Of a DNA stretch of 64,000 nucleotides, positions 53,780 to 62,712 are shown piece after piece. Numbering within the stretch: position 1 is the stretch's first letter; each line of letters opens with the position of its first letter. Both the position numbers and the translations under genes were made by a program. The stretch is from CADEED01 sp963839685 (GTDB lineage: Bacteria > Pseudomonadota > Gammaproteobacteria > Steroidobacterales > Steroidobacteraceae). The stretch spans positions 372,001-436,000 of the forward strand of contig CAWIVS010000012.1 of the NCBI GenBank assembly GCA_963839685.1. The letters are read 5' to 3'. The notes beneath the pieces are model-generated. The model did no database searches. It saw only the letters and a list, made by a program, of their open reading frames with translations, and was not told where the DNA came from.

Positions 53780-56191
53780 GTGTTCCCTAATTTCAAGTCA
53801 TGGACGTTGCCACTGGCTGTCGGCGCGGCGTACTACATCGCCGCCGAGGTCGGTGGCGCGCTGGCGTTTCCGTCGGCGCCGGTCTCGGTGTTCTGGGCGC
53901 CCAATGCCATCCTGATGGGCGCGCTGCTGCTGGCGCCGCGCGAGCAGTGGTGGATGTATTTCACCGCCATCCTGCCGTTTCACTTGTTCGCGCAATTACT
54001 CAATTCGCCTGTGGCGCAGGTCATCATCCAGTACTGCGCCAACATCGGACTCGCCTCGCTCGGCGCGCTGGCTATCCTCACCATCTCTCCGACACCGCAT
54101 CGCTTCGACCGGATCCGCAGCGCATTGACCCTGGTGCTGTTTGGCGGCCTGCTCGCCCCTGCCATCACCAGTGTCCTGATGGCGGCGGCCTTCTACGTGT
54201 TCGGGATATCGAACGAGGTGCGGCTCACCGTCGTGGCCCGGACCATCACCAACACCTTCGCGGTGGTGACGCTGGTGCCGCTGATCGTGCATTGCGCGTT
54301 GCGTTTGCGGGCCGGACAGCGACCAATTTCTGTCAAACGCGCCGCCGAGGGCATCACGCTGGCGCTCACCATTTTCGCGGTCTGTTGCCTGTTGTTCTTT
54401 CTCCCCACAGACAGCCCGGAGCGCACGCCGCTGTTGCTGTACGCGCCCCTGCCCTTGTTAGCCTGGGCCACGGTGCGTTTCGGCGTCTCCGGGGCCTGCG
54501 CCGCCTCGCTCACCGCCGGGGCGATTTCCATGCTGGCCATGGTCAATGGTTACGGCCCGCTCAGTGGCTCCGACCCGGTGGAGAATGCGCTGTCGCTGGT
54601 GGCGTTTCACGTGGTGATGAGCATCATCTTCCTGTCCGCGGCCGCGCTCATCGACGAGTGGCGCCATGCGGGGCTCGCGCTCTCCGTGAGCCGCGCGCGC
54701 TTTCGCAGCATCTTCGAGAACAACATCATTCCGACCGCGATCTGGCGCGACGACCTGCGCATCAGCGAGGCGAACGAGGCGTTCCTGCGTCTCACGGGAG
54801 TCACCGGTGCGGACATCCAGGACGGCAAGCTGCGTTTCGACGACATGGCCACGTGGAATGGCAAGCCCGGTGCGCGCGAGCCCGATTCCGGCGACCTGCT
54901 CGAACGCTTCGACAACACCGAACTCGAGCTCGAACTGCGCGATGGGCGGCGCGTCCCGGTGATCCTCGGCCACTGCCGGTTCCCCGCCAACGAAGGCGGC
55001 GTGATATACGCGCTCGACCTGTCCGCCTTCCGCCGCGCCGAGTCGCGCCGCCAGCGCGTCGAAAGTCTGCACGCCGCGGTGCTCGCCTCGCTGCATGACC
55101 AGGTCGCGGTGGTCGACAGCCGCGGTGCGGTCATCGAGATCAACGATTCGTGGCGCCACGCGGTGGATGCGGCGCCAGCATCGCGTTTTGACCGCGTGCT
55201 CGCGGGGGAAAACTACCTGCAATGTTGTGCGCGCGCGGCTGAACAGGGCAACCGCACCGCCGCCGATCACCTGTCCGCGCTGCGTTCGGTTCTCAATAGC
55301 GCCGAAGACCACAGGCTGATCGACTGCCGCGGCGTCGGCGACGCCGGCGACGCCGAGACTGGCTGGTTCGAAGTGTCGTTTGAACGCCTGCGCCGCACCG
55401 AGGGTGGCGCCGTGATCACACGTACCGATGTCACCGCGCGCAAACGCGCCGAAGCGGACGCGCGCAATCAGCGTCAGCAGCTCACGCACCTGTCACGCGC
55501 CGCGGTTCTCGGCCAGCTGTCGGGCGCGTTTGCGCACGAGTTGAAACAACCGCTCACGTCGATCCTCGGCAACGCCGAGGCGGCGCTGACCCTGCTGCAG
55601 AAAGGCGCCGCGAGCACGGGAGAGCTCATCGAAATTCTCCAGGACATCGTGACGGACGACGAACGCGCCGCGCAGGTCATTCAGCGGTTGCGGGCGCTGC
55701 TGGGCAAGGGTGACACGCAGCAGGCGCCCGTCGAACTCAACGACCTGGTCAGCGAATCCCTCGACCTGATGCACAGCGAATTCGTCACGCGCAATGTCGT
55801 CGCCCGGGTCAATCTCGATCCCGCGTTGCCCACGGCACTTGCCGATCGCGTACAGATGCAACAGGTGATCCTGAACCTGCTCATGAATGCCTGCGAAGCC
55901 ATGGTGGGAACGCCGATCAGCAATCGCCAGGTCGTCATCACCACGCGCTTCCTGGCGATTACCGAAACCGCCGAGATCACGGTACAGGACAACGGCACGG
56001 GCATCGCGCCCGGCGACACGGAACGTATTTTTCAGGCGTTCGTCACCACCAAGACACATGGACTCGGGCTGGGACTGGCCATCTGCCGGTCAGTCGCCGA
56101 GGCGCACCATGGTCTGTTGTGGGCCGAGAACGCCCCCGAGGGCGGGGCAATATTTCATTTCAAGGTTCCGATTGCCGGAGGGCTCCCATGA
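53780..56191 (+). CDS. MASE1-PAS-PAS sensor histidine kinase, FixL-like
   Basis: 803 residues from GTG 53780, with GGAGG eight bases upstream; earlier in-frame starts lack a ribosome site. The N-terminal 310 residues form the MASE1 membrane sensor (AAYYIAAEVGGALAFPSAPV, VFWAPNAILMGALLLAPREQ), about eight helices. Two PAS-like domains follow (FRSIFENNIIPTAIWRDDLR; ASLHDQVAVVDSRGAVIEIN). The HisKA box is FAHELKQPLTSILGNAEAAL with phospho-acceptor His586. The ATPase shows NLLMNACEAM, DNGTGIAPGD and GLGLGLAICRS. The frame is intact. The stop overlaps the response-regulator start in ATGA, so the two are a coupled two-component system. The signal is unknown. Confidence 0.92.
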   Translation: MFPNFKSWTLPLAVGAAYYIAAEVGGALAFPSAPVSVFWAPNAILMGALLLAPREQWWMYFTAILPFHLFAQLLNSPVAQVIIQYCANIGLASLGALAILTISPTPHRFDRIRSALTLVLFGGLLAPAITSVLMAAAFYVFGISNEVRLTVVARTITNTFAVVTLVPLIVHCALRLRAGQRPISVKRAAEGITLALTIFAVCCLLFFLPTDSPERTPLLLYAPLPLLAWATVRFGVSGACAASLTAGAISMLAMVNGYGPLSGSDPVENALSLVAFHVVMSIIFLSAAALIDEWRHAGLALSVSRARFRSIFENNIIPTAIWRDDLRISEANEAFLRLTGVTGADIQDGKLRFDDMATWNGKPGAREPDSGDLLERFDNTELELELRDGRRVPVILGHCRFPANEGGVIYALDLSAFRRAESRRQRVESLHAAVLASLHDQVAVVDSRGAVIEINDSWRHAVDAAPASRFDRVLAGENYLQCCARAAEQGNRTAADHLSALRSVLNSAEDHRLIDCRGVGDAGDAETGWFEVSFERLRRTEGGAVITRTDVTARKRAEADARNQRQQLTHLSRAAVLGQLSGAFAHELKQPLTSILGNAEAALTLLQKGAASTGELIEILQDIVTDDERAAQVIQRLRALLGKGDTQQAPVELNDLVSESLDLMHSEFVTRNVVARVNLDPALPTALADRVQMQQVILNLLMNACEAMVGTPISNRQVVITTRFLAITETAEITVQDNGTGIAPGDTERIFQAFVTTKTHGLGLGLAICRSVAEAHHGLLWAENAPEGGAIFHFKVPIAGGLP

Positions 56192-56820
56192 GCGACAACG
56201 AACCGACACAAACCGTATTCCTGGTCGACGACGACGCCTCGGTGCGCAGTGCCCTTACGCGTGCGCTCAATGCCGAAGGTTTCCACGTGCTGTCGTGGGC
56301 GTCGGCCGATGCGTTCCTCGCCGATTACGATCCGGAAAAACCGGGCTGCCTGGTGGCCGACGTCGCCATGCCCGGTACCGACGGCCTGCAGCTGCAGCAG
56401 TTGCTGGCCTCCAGCGATCATTCGCTGCCCATCGTGTTCATCACCGGCAACGGGAACGTGCGCATGAGCGTGCAGGCGATGCGCGCGGGCGCCGTGACTT
56501 TCCTGCCGAAACCCGTGCGCCTTTCCGAGCTGGCCGCCGCGGTGCGCGAAGCGCTGGAAAAGGATCAAACCGCCCGCCAGAAACGCGCGGCGCGCGCTGC
56601 CATCCAGTCACGGCTCTCGGCGCTGACCGCGCGCGAACGACAGGTATTCGACCTGGTTGTCGCCGGCAAGATGAACAAACAAATCGCCGCGCAACTCGGC
56701 GCAGCCGAAAAGACCGTCAAAGTCCATCGCGGTCGCGTCATGTTCAAGATGCGCGTGAGGTCTGTCGCCGAACTCGTGACCCTTGCTACTCAGGCTCGTG
56801 AGGCGCCGCGTCCTTTATAG
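56188..56820 (+). CDS. FixJ-like response regulator (receiver plus LuxR-type HTH)
   Basis: 210 residues. The receiver has the acidic pocket VDDDAS, phospho-acceptor Asp58 (VADVAMPGTDG), the Thr in FITGNG and Lys in FLPKPV. The C-terminal HTH is LTARERQVFDLVVAGKMNKQ with recognition helix AEKTVKVHRGRVM, typical of FixJ/NarL proteins. It is coupled to the MASE1 kinase by ATGA. The GGAC-N4-GTCC palindromes around the locus, one beginning at its last base (56820), are candidate targets. Confidence 0.92.
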   Translation: MSDNEPTQTVFLVDDDASVRSALTRALNAEGFHVLSWASADAFLADYDPEKPGCLVADVAMPGTDGLQLQQLLASSDHSLPIVFITGNGNVRMSVQAMRAGAVTFLPKPVRLSELAAAVREALEKDQTARQKRAARAAIQSRLSALTARERQVFDLVVAGKMNKQIAAQLGAAEKTVKVHRGRVMFKMRVRSVAELVTLATQAREAPRPL

Positions 56821-56831
56821 GACGAATGTCC
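56820..56831. promoter_or_regulatory. Palindrome GGACGAATGTCC
   Basis: A perfect GGAC-N4-GTCC arm pair in the 50-base gap between the FixJ-like gene and the single-domain receiver gene. Confidence 0.55.
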
Positions 56832-56870
56832 ACTACTCTTTGAGGGGCTGCAGTCGCCTACTGGCTAGGC

Positions 56871-57302
56871 ATGGAAAACCGCCGTTCATTTGTCGCCGTG
56901 GTCGACGACGAAGAATCCGTGCGCAGGGCGCTTTTGCGGCTGCTGCGCGCCGCCAATCTCGATGCCGAGGCATTCGCGAGCGGCGAGGAATTCCTCAATT
57001 CGCTCGAAAAGTTCCGCCCCGATTGCGTGGTCCTCGACCTGCAGATGCCGGGGCTCACGGGCCGGGACGTACAGCGCCGCCTGATCAGCATGCAGATCAA
57101 CCTGCCAGTCATCCTGATCACGGCCCACGACGACGTTGTGGTGCAACAGCAATCTCTGTCAGACGGCGCCGCTAACTACCTTAGGAAACCGCTGCGTGGT
57201 GACGTATTGGTGCGGTCCATCAACGAGTCAATCGCCCGGGCCGCGGCCGCTACGGGCCCTGTGGGCGCTCCAGAGCAGGCATCAGACCTAAGGCGCATTT
57301 GA
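56871..57302 (+). CDS. Single-domain response regulator
   Basis: 143 residues, receiver only: acidic pocket VVDDEES, phospho-acceptor Asp56 (VVLDLQMPGLTGRD), ITAHDD, and Lys in YLRKPLRGD. A short polar tail follows without a DNA-binding domain. It is similar to FixJ-type receivers. It follows the FixJ-like gene after a gap holding a palindrome, so it may have its own promoter under that regulator's control. It could act as a phosphate sink for the MASE1 kinase or compete for the His-less kinase at 41755. Confidence 0.88.
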   Translation: MENRRSFVAVVDDEESVRRALLRLLRAANLDAEAFASGEEFLNSLEKFRPDCVVLDLQMPGLTGRDVQRRLISMQINLPVILITAHDDVVVQQQSLSDGAANYLRKPLRGDVLVRSINESIARAAAATGPVGAPEQASDLRRI

Positions 57303-57333
57303 ACATCCGCTCGCCGTAAATTAGCTTAAGGGC

Positions 57334-57646
57334 ATGAGCGCGAATACCCTGTCGCGGCTTCGGCTGCCCACCACCCTTCTCCTCATCACTCTCGGCGCAG
57401 CTGCTTGCGGCGACCATGCCAAGAGGTCCTGCTCCGCCCGAAACCGCGGATCCCGCGCCGCCGCCGGCGGCGTCTACCACGGAAGACCGCGGCCACGAGA
57501 ACGCGGGCGCGGCCACCAAGCCGGCGGAACCGGACAATACGTTCACCAATGTCGAAAGCGGCGAAGCCGAGCGCGCGGCCAGCAAACGCGGCCACGAAAG
57601 TGCCGGCGAGCAGACGCCGGCCGCGGCACCGGGGGGCGGCCAATGA
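57334..57646 (+). CDS. Small lipoprotein with a polar low-complexity tail (frameshift near 57415)
   Basis: About 104 residues. Signal peptide with lipobox (LITLGAAACGDH), then after the frame change a Pro/Ala/Glu-rich tail (PPETADPAPPPAASTTEDRG, HENAGAATKPAEPDNTFTNV). The tail repeats RGHE-type tetrapeptides (EDRGHENAG, SKRGHESAG). The stop overlaps the next start in ATGA. Tails of this kind occur at the ends of DUF3300-type proteins, which often accompany DUF2950 genes, so this may be a shortened relative. No function can be given. Confidence 0.5.
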
Positions 57647-58512
57647 AAACTTCCGTCCACGTATTGACCGCGGCCCTGGCCGCCTCGCTGGTGTGTGGTG
57701 GGTGTGCTGAAAAATCCGGCGGCGCCGCCAAGTCGACCTTTGAATCTCCCGGCGCCGCCGCCGTGGAATTTTCCGAGGCCGTGCGCACCGGACAATCGCG
57801 ACGCCCTGACAACCATGCTGGGCCCCGAATCGGCGCCACTGCTGAATTCCGGTGACACGGTGCAGGGCGGCAATGAACGCAAGGCATTCCTGCAGGCCTA
57901 TGACAGCCAGCGTCTGCTGGTGCCGGCGGGTCCCGATACCTATTTCCTCGAAGTCGGCGCAGGCCGCTGGCCACTGCCCCTGCCCATCGTCAAGACCGAC
58001 GGCGGCTGGAAGTTCGACACGAACACCGGCATTCGCGAGCTCGTCCTGCGACGCATCGGCCGCAATGAGCTGGCGGCGCTGGGTGTTTGCCGCGGCATCG
58101 TGGCGGCACAGCAGGAATACGCCGCAAAATTCGGCGCATTCGCCGCCAAGCTGCGCAGCGAACCGGGCAAGCAGGACGGACTGTATTGGGAAGCGGCGCA
58201 AGGTGAGCCGCAAAGTCCCGCGGGGCCGTTGCTTGCGTGCGGCGGAAGCACAGGGCTACACGCCCGGTGCAACTGGCTCGCAACCGCAACCGTATCGCGG
58301 CTACCTCTATCGCCGCCTGCAACGTGAAGGATCCCGCCAAGGAATTCGCCATCCTCGCCTACCCGTCCGAATACGGCGCCAGCGGCATCATGACTTTCAT
58401 CGTCAACCAGGAAGGCGCGATTTATCACAAGAACCTGGGAGTCGACACCGCCAAGGCGGTCGAGGGCATCACCAGTTTCGCGCCCGATGACACCTGGACG
58501 CGCGAGACTTGA
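57643..58512 (+). CDS. DUF2950 lipoprotein (about three frameshifts)
   Basis: About 289 residues. Lipobox in LVCGGCAEK. DUF2950 hallmarks in order: LLNSGDTVQGGNERKAFLQA, WPLPLPIVKTDGGWKFDTNT, ELVLRRIGRNELAALGVCRG, IVAAQQEYAAKF, GKQDGLYWEAAQGEPQSPAG, and near the end EFAILAYPSEYGASGIMTFI followed by VNQEGAIYHKNLG. Frame changes lie near 57795, 58235 and 58315. The family is periplasmic or outer-membrane attached and of unknown role. It is coupled to the small lipoprotein before it. Confidence 0.8.
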
Positions 58513-58514
58513 TG

Positions 58515-58526
58515 GGACCAATGTCC
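58515..58526. promoter_or_regulatory. Palindrome GGACCAATGTCC
   Basis: It extends to ATGGGAC-N4-GTCCCAT (58512-58529), the longest arms of the GGAC-N4-GTCC set, 56 bases before the DUF4136 gene start. Confidence 0.6.
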
Positions 58527-58584
58527 CATGTGTGACGCTACGCGCGCCAATGAGAAAATCCGCGCGAATCGAACGGAGTCAACC

Positions 58585-59181
58585 ATGAACAAGATTGCTC
58601 GCGCTTGCGGCAACGGGCCTGGTCCTTGCGGCGTGCGAGTCGGGACCGAAGATCCGCGCCAACACCGCGCCCGGCGCGAACCTGCAGAGCTACAAGACCT
58701 ACACTTTCGCCCGTCCGCTCGGCACCGATCGGAACGGCGTCGAGACTCCGCTCAGTGGCTACTTCAAGGAAGCCACGCGTCGCGAAATGGACGCACGCGG
58801 CTACCAGTTCGTCGAAGGTGGCGACGCCGATCTGATGGTGAACTTTGGCGCGAATGCGAGCGAGAAGACCGACGTGCGCAGCACTCCGACCTCGTCGGCG
58901 TGGGCTACGGCTGGATACTACGGCTATCGCGGCGGCATGTATGGCGACCTGGACGGGATCGGACGTGGAGACCGTGCACTACAAGGTCGGCACGGCAAAC
59001 ATCGACGTGGTCGATGCGCGGCAAGCAAGCAGCTGGTCTGGGAAGGCCTTGCCGAGGGCAAGTTGACCGACAAGGTCATGGAGGATCCGCGCGCCGCCGT
59101 GAACCGGTGGTCACCGAAATCTTCAAACAGTTCCCGGGTAATGCCGGCGGCGCTGCACCTGCGACGGGTACCAGCAGCTAA
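58585..59181 (+). CDS. DUF4136 lipoprotein (frameshifts near 58600, 58965 and 59105)
   Basis: About 198 residues. The start is ATG 58585. The export segment resumes after the first shift as LALAATGLVLAACESGPK with lipobox Cys. Family features: LQSYKTYTFARPLGTDRNGV, LSGYFKEATRREMDARGYQF, DADLMVNFGANASEKTDV, YKVGTANIDVVDAR, LVWEGLAEGKLTDKVMEDPR, VTEIFKQFPG. These fit DUF4136, lipoproteins of the outer membrane with unknown role. A GGAC-N4-GTCC palindrome lies just upstream and a hairpin terminator follows, so it is probably a single-gene unit. Confidence 0.8.
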   Translation: MNKIARACGNGPGPCGVRVGTEDPRQHRARREPAELQDLHFRPSARHRSERRRDSAQWLLQGSHASRNGRTRLPVRRRWRRRSDGELWRECEREDRRAQHSDLVGVGYGWILRLSRRHVWRPGRDRTWRPCTTRSARQTSTWSMRGKQAAGLGRPCRGQVDRQGHGGSARRREPVVTEIFKQFPGNAGGAAPATGTSS

Positions 59182-59199
59182 CTAGCGCCGCGCCCGGGG

Positions 59200-59231
59200 G
59201 CCGGCCCCGAACCCCCCGTTATGGGGCCGGC
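59200..59231 (+). terminator. Hairpin terminator after the DUF4136 gene
   Basis: GCCGGCCCC (59200-59208) pairs perfectly with GGGGCCGGC (59223-59231) over a 14-base loop. A T-run is absent, so the stem may also serve the convergent small gene. Confidence 0.5.
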
Positions 59232-59259
59232 TCAACGGCTCTATGTCGCCGCCGGACGA

Positions 59260-59486
59260 TCAGTGACGCGCGCCGAGCCGCGCCAGCATCGCGGAGAGAT
59301 CTTCGGGACTGATGTAAAGTGCTCGCAGACGCGGCCCCACAGCATCGCGGTCGGCACATTCCGTTCGCCACGCTCGCGCTGGATCTCGTGAAATGCGTGC
59401 AGCACCACGCGTTCCTCGCGCGTCAGCCCGTCGCCCACGTCAGGGATTACCAGGATATTTGTCCATGCGGCATTTCTATCGCGCAT
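59260..59486 (-). CDS. Small conserved-looking cytoplasmic protein (frameshift near 59315)
   Basis: About 75 residues from ATG 59486: MRDRNAAWTNILVIPDVGDG, LTREERVVLHAFHEIQRERG, VPTAMLWGRVCEHF, then, in the shifted frame, YISPEDLSAMLARLGARH. Helical and polar without export signal. Its start codon shares the bases CATG with the ATG of the divergent hydrolase gene. The coherent restart after one base supports a real gene. Family unknown. Confidence 0.5.
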
Positions 59487-60931
59487 GAAAACAGGATGGT
59501 TTCGAGTCTGGGTCTGGCGCCTCACCACGGTGCTGGCATCGATCATCGCGCTAGTCCTGGCACTGCGGGTCACGCAGAGCGAGCGTCAGCCGGACCTGGC
59601 GCCGTGGCACACCTGGGCGCCGCACGAACTGAGCGACGGTGAACTCGAAACGGCAGACTGGCAAACCTGGCTCACGCGCGAGACCAGGTTGTTTGCCGAA
59701 GTCGACCAGCGGATGAGAGAAGACCTCGAGCCGGACGAACGCCTCGCCTCGAATCGCTATTTCGAGGGCAGCCCGGTCTATCCCGGGCACTTCGCGCACA
59801 ACTGGAACCGCTCGTATGTCCTGCTGCCCGAGGGTCCAGCCCAGAGGCGCAGTGGTACTGTTGCATGGACTCTCGGACTCGCCCTACTCGCTGCGACACG
59901 TGGCGCGGATCTACGCTGCTCACGGCTATGCCGCGGTCGGTTTGAGACTTCCCGGCCACGGCACGGTGCCCGCCGGGCTGGCGACGGCGCGCTGGCAAGA
60001 CTGGCAGGCCGCTACACGGCTCGCGGTCCGCGAAGCGCAGCGACTCGCGGGGCCGGGCAAGCCGCTCCACATCGTCGGCTACTCGAATGGCGGCGCGCTG
60101 GCCGTGCAGTACACGGCCGATGCCGCGCGCGATTCCACGCTGACACTTCCCAGCCAGGTGGTGTTGTTTTCACCCATGATCGGCGTGACCCGATTCGCGC
60201 GTTACGCCGGCATTGCCGGCTGGCCGGCATTGTTGCCGCGATTCTCCAAGTCGGCGTGGCTGGAAATCGTTCCCGAATTCAATCCGTTCAAATACGGCTC
60301 GTTTCCGGTCAACGCGGCGCGTCAGTCCTACGAGCTCACGCAGGTACTCAACGTGCAGTTCGCCGACCTCGCGAAAAGTGGCGCACTGGCGCGCTTTCCG
60401 CCGGTGCTGGCTTTCCAGTCCGCGGTGGATTCGACCGTGCTCGGCGATGCGCTGGTCAGCGGACTGTTCGACAAACTACCGAAGAACGGCAGCGAGATCG
60501 TGGTATTCGACGTGAACCGCGCGACGCCACTGGACCTGTTGCTGTCGCAGTCGACGCTGGCGCGCGTTGACCAGATGCTGCCAGCGATTCCCCACGATTA
60601 TCGCGTCACGGTGATCGGCAATTCTCCGCGCCAGGCTCGCGTCAGTGAATACAGCCGCGCGTCCGGCGAAACAAACCCGGTGACCCGCGGGCTCGAGCTT
60701 GCGTACCCGGAGGAATTCTTCTCGCTTTCACACGTGGCGCTGCCGTTTCCGCCAGACGACTCACTCTACGGCACCCATCCGGACGGCGAGAATTTCGGCA
60801 TCCACCTCGGCAATCAGGCGCTACGCGGCGAGCTGGGTACCTTGCTCAAGGGCGCGGATTCGCTGATGCGCGCCTCGTGCAACCCCTTCTTTCCGTATGT
60901 GATCACGCGCGTCGAAGAAGTCATCCATTGA
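59485..60931 (+). CDS. Membrane-anchored alpha/beta hydrolase (frameshift near 59840)
   Basis: About 482 residues. One N-terminal helix (LTTVLASIIALVLALRV) anchors it. After about 115 residues the hydrolase core begins, in another frame: GAVVLLHGLSDSPYSLRHVA with the oxyanion HG, nucleophile Ser in HIVGYSNGGALAVQYTADAA, then ALARFPPVLAFQSAVDSTVL and a C-terminal region with HVALPFPPDDSLYG supplying the His. The GYSNGG box is typical of monoacylglycerol-lipase-like proteins. The rest of the protein is intact. The substrate is unknown. Confidence 0.8.
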
Positions 60932-60936
60932 CCGGA

Positions 60937-62121
60937 TCACGTCTTGCCCGCCGGCCCCGGCTTGGGCTTTTGCGCGACTTTGCTTTCTTGCGCGTCCCGA
61001 TCACCGCCTTCCTTTTTGGCGGGTTTTTCCGGATCGACCTCGTTGAGATTCTTTTTCACGTCGCGCAGCGTGATCGAACCTTCGAGTGAGCGCGCAAAAG
61101 CGCTGATGAAGGCGTTGCGCATCACGCTGGCGATGGTCGCGAACAGGCTGGTCTCGGGATTCTTGATGGTGCCACTGAACGGGATTCGCGCGGCCACCTG
61201 GTCGGCCTCCTGGTTCTCCAACGCTTCGGCAGCGAAGTCGAGGAAACCTTCCCACAGGCGCCGCAACCCACTTTGCTCCTCTTCGTTCGAGCGATACAGG
61301 TCGACATCCTGCAGGATGGGCTTGGCGTAGCCGGTGAACTTGCCGTCGGCGGCGGCGAGCTCCATGTATAGCTCGAATTTGCCCGCCTCCGCGTCCGCCT
61401 TGATGAATTCACGCAGCCAGGGATTGACCTGCGGAAGCTGCACCTTCTTCACTTCCATGTTGACGTCGAACGTCGGCTGCGACGCGAACGCGTCGAGACT
61501 GCCGTCGACGACGGCGGGGGCGCCGTCGAGCACTTCGGCATTGGCGTGGAAGCTGGCAAAGGTTTCCTTGCCGGTCTCGATCACGTTGGTGAGATTCGTG
61601 ACCTGGCCCTGGACCCGGCGCGCGGTGATCGCGTCGCGCGTGCTGATGCCCGGGGCGACAAAACGCACCGTGCCATTGTTCACGCCAATGGTGTTGAAAC
61701 GGAATGGGAACAGCTCCTCCAGCCGCGCTCTCCAATTCTCGTCCTCGCCGAGCTGCGTATCCGCGGCGGACTTTCCCTGCACGAGGTTGACCTCGGGGCT
61801 GTTGAACTCGGCCTCGGCCACGATGGAGCCCCGCAGCAGGCTGCGCCACTCGACCGACAGGTCCACGCGCGGCGAGCTGAAGAACGGTACGGGCCGTTTC
61901 GCACCGGTTTTCACGACGACGATGTCGTCGATGCTGTAAGCACCGCGCCACAGGTGCAGGTCGATGTCACCGACGTGGCCGTCGTAAGAGTCGAGCGCCG
62001 CGAGTCGATCGTTGGCGTAGTCCTCGACAATGTAGGGCAGTGCAATGCGTCCAGCGATGAACAGCAACAGCACGGCCGCCAGGACGATGACGAGCTTGCG
62101 TTTGCGCGTCATGAGCGCCAT
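60937..62121 (-). CDS. DUF748 family periplasmic protein, AsmA-like
   Basis: 394 residues from ATG 62121 (MALMTRKRKLVIVLAAVLLL); ATG 62112 is an alternative. One N-terminal membrane helix, then the AsmA/DUF748 opening (RIALPYIVEDYANDRLAALD, YDGHVGDIDLHLWRGAYSID). Next comes SPRVDLSVEWRSLLRGSIVA, then FNTIGVNNGTVRFV, and a Lys-rich tail. Such proteins resemble the beta-groove lipid-transfer family that includes TamB and AsmA. The frame is intact. It is convergent with the hydrolase gene (gap of five bases) and divergent from the cupin gene. Confidence 0.82.
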   Translation of the reverse strand: MALMTRKRKLVIVLAAVLLLFIAGRIALPYIVEDYANDRLAALDSYDGHVGDIDLHLWRGAYSIDDIVVVKTGAKRPVPFFSSPRVDLSVEWRSLLRGSIVAEAEFNSPEVNLVQGKSAADTQLGEDENWRARLEELFPFRFNTIGVNNGTVRFVAPGISTRDAITARRVQGQVTNLTNVIETGKETFASFHANAEVLDGAPAVVDGSLDAFASQPTFDVNMEVKKVQLPQVNPWLREFIKADAEAGKFELYMELAAADGKFTGYAKPILQDVDLYRSNEEEQSGLRRLWEGFLDFAAEALENQEADQVAARIPFSGTIKNPETSLFATIASVMRNAFISAFARSLEGSITLRDVKKNLNEVDPEKPAKKEGGDRDAQESKVAQKPKPGPAGKT

Positions 62122-62197
62122 CGTGCCGCGCCTCTGCAGGTGACCCAAGCGGCGATTTGCCGTACATTGCGTCACCCTTGTCCGACCCGGCAGTGGC

Positions 62198-62698
62198 ATG
62201 CAGCGGAATGTGTCCGATACACCGGCCAGCGCCGCAACGCTGATCTCGCGCCTGCAACTCGAACCGCATCCCGAAGGTGGCTGGTACCGCGAGGTGCACC
62301 GCTCCGCCACGCTGCTGCAGACGGCGCGCGGCCCGCGCGCCGCACTGACCTCCATCTACTTTCTGCTCGAGCAACAGCAGCACAGCCGCTGGCACGTAGT
62401 GACCTCGGATGAAGCCTGGCATTTCGCCGGCGGCGCGCCCCTCGAGTTGTTGAGCTACCAGCCTGGATCGCGCCTGTTCCGGCGGCGCATGCTCGGCCCG
62501 CCAATCGACGGCCAGGAACCCACTCTCGTCGTGAATGCCGGGGAATGGCAGGCGGCGCGCAGCAGCGGCGAGTGGTCGCTGGTTGGTTGCGATGTAGGAC
62601 CGGGATTCGACTTCGAGGATTTCCTGTTTGTCGCCGCCATCGCCGGACACGAAGCTGCTTTCAGCGGCGACCTCGCGGCTCATACCCACCTGCTCTGA
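62198..62698 (+). CDS. Cupin family protein (DUF985)
   Basis: 166 residues: ISRLQLEPHPEGGWYREVHR, the opening signature of DUF985 cupins, then TSIYFLLEQQQHSRWHVVTS, DEAWHFAGGAPLELL, a strand LVNAGEWQAARSSGEWSLVG and DFEDFLFVAA. The residues His and Glu in the WYREVH and SDEAWHF strands line the barrel. Members bind small molecules, and some are epimerase-like. No signal peptide. The frame is intact and the next gene begins 15 bases later. Confidence 0.88.
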   Translation: MQRNVSDTPASAATLISRLQLEPHPEGGWYREVHRSATLLQTARGPRAALTSIYFLLEQQQHSRWHVVTSDEAWHFAGGAPLELLSYQPGSRLFRRRMLGPPIDGQEPTLVVNAGEWQAARSSGEWSLVGCDVGPGFDFEDFLFVAAIAGHEAAFSGDLAAHTHLL

Positions 62699-62712
62699 CC
62701 CGGGAAGAGACT

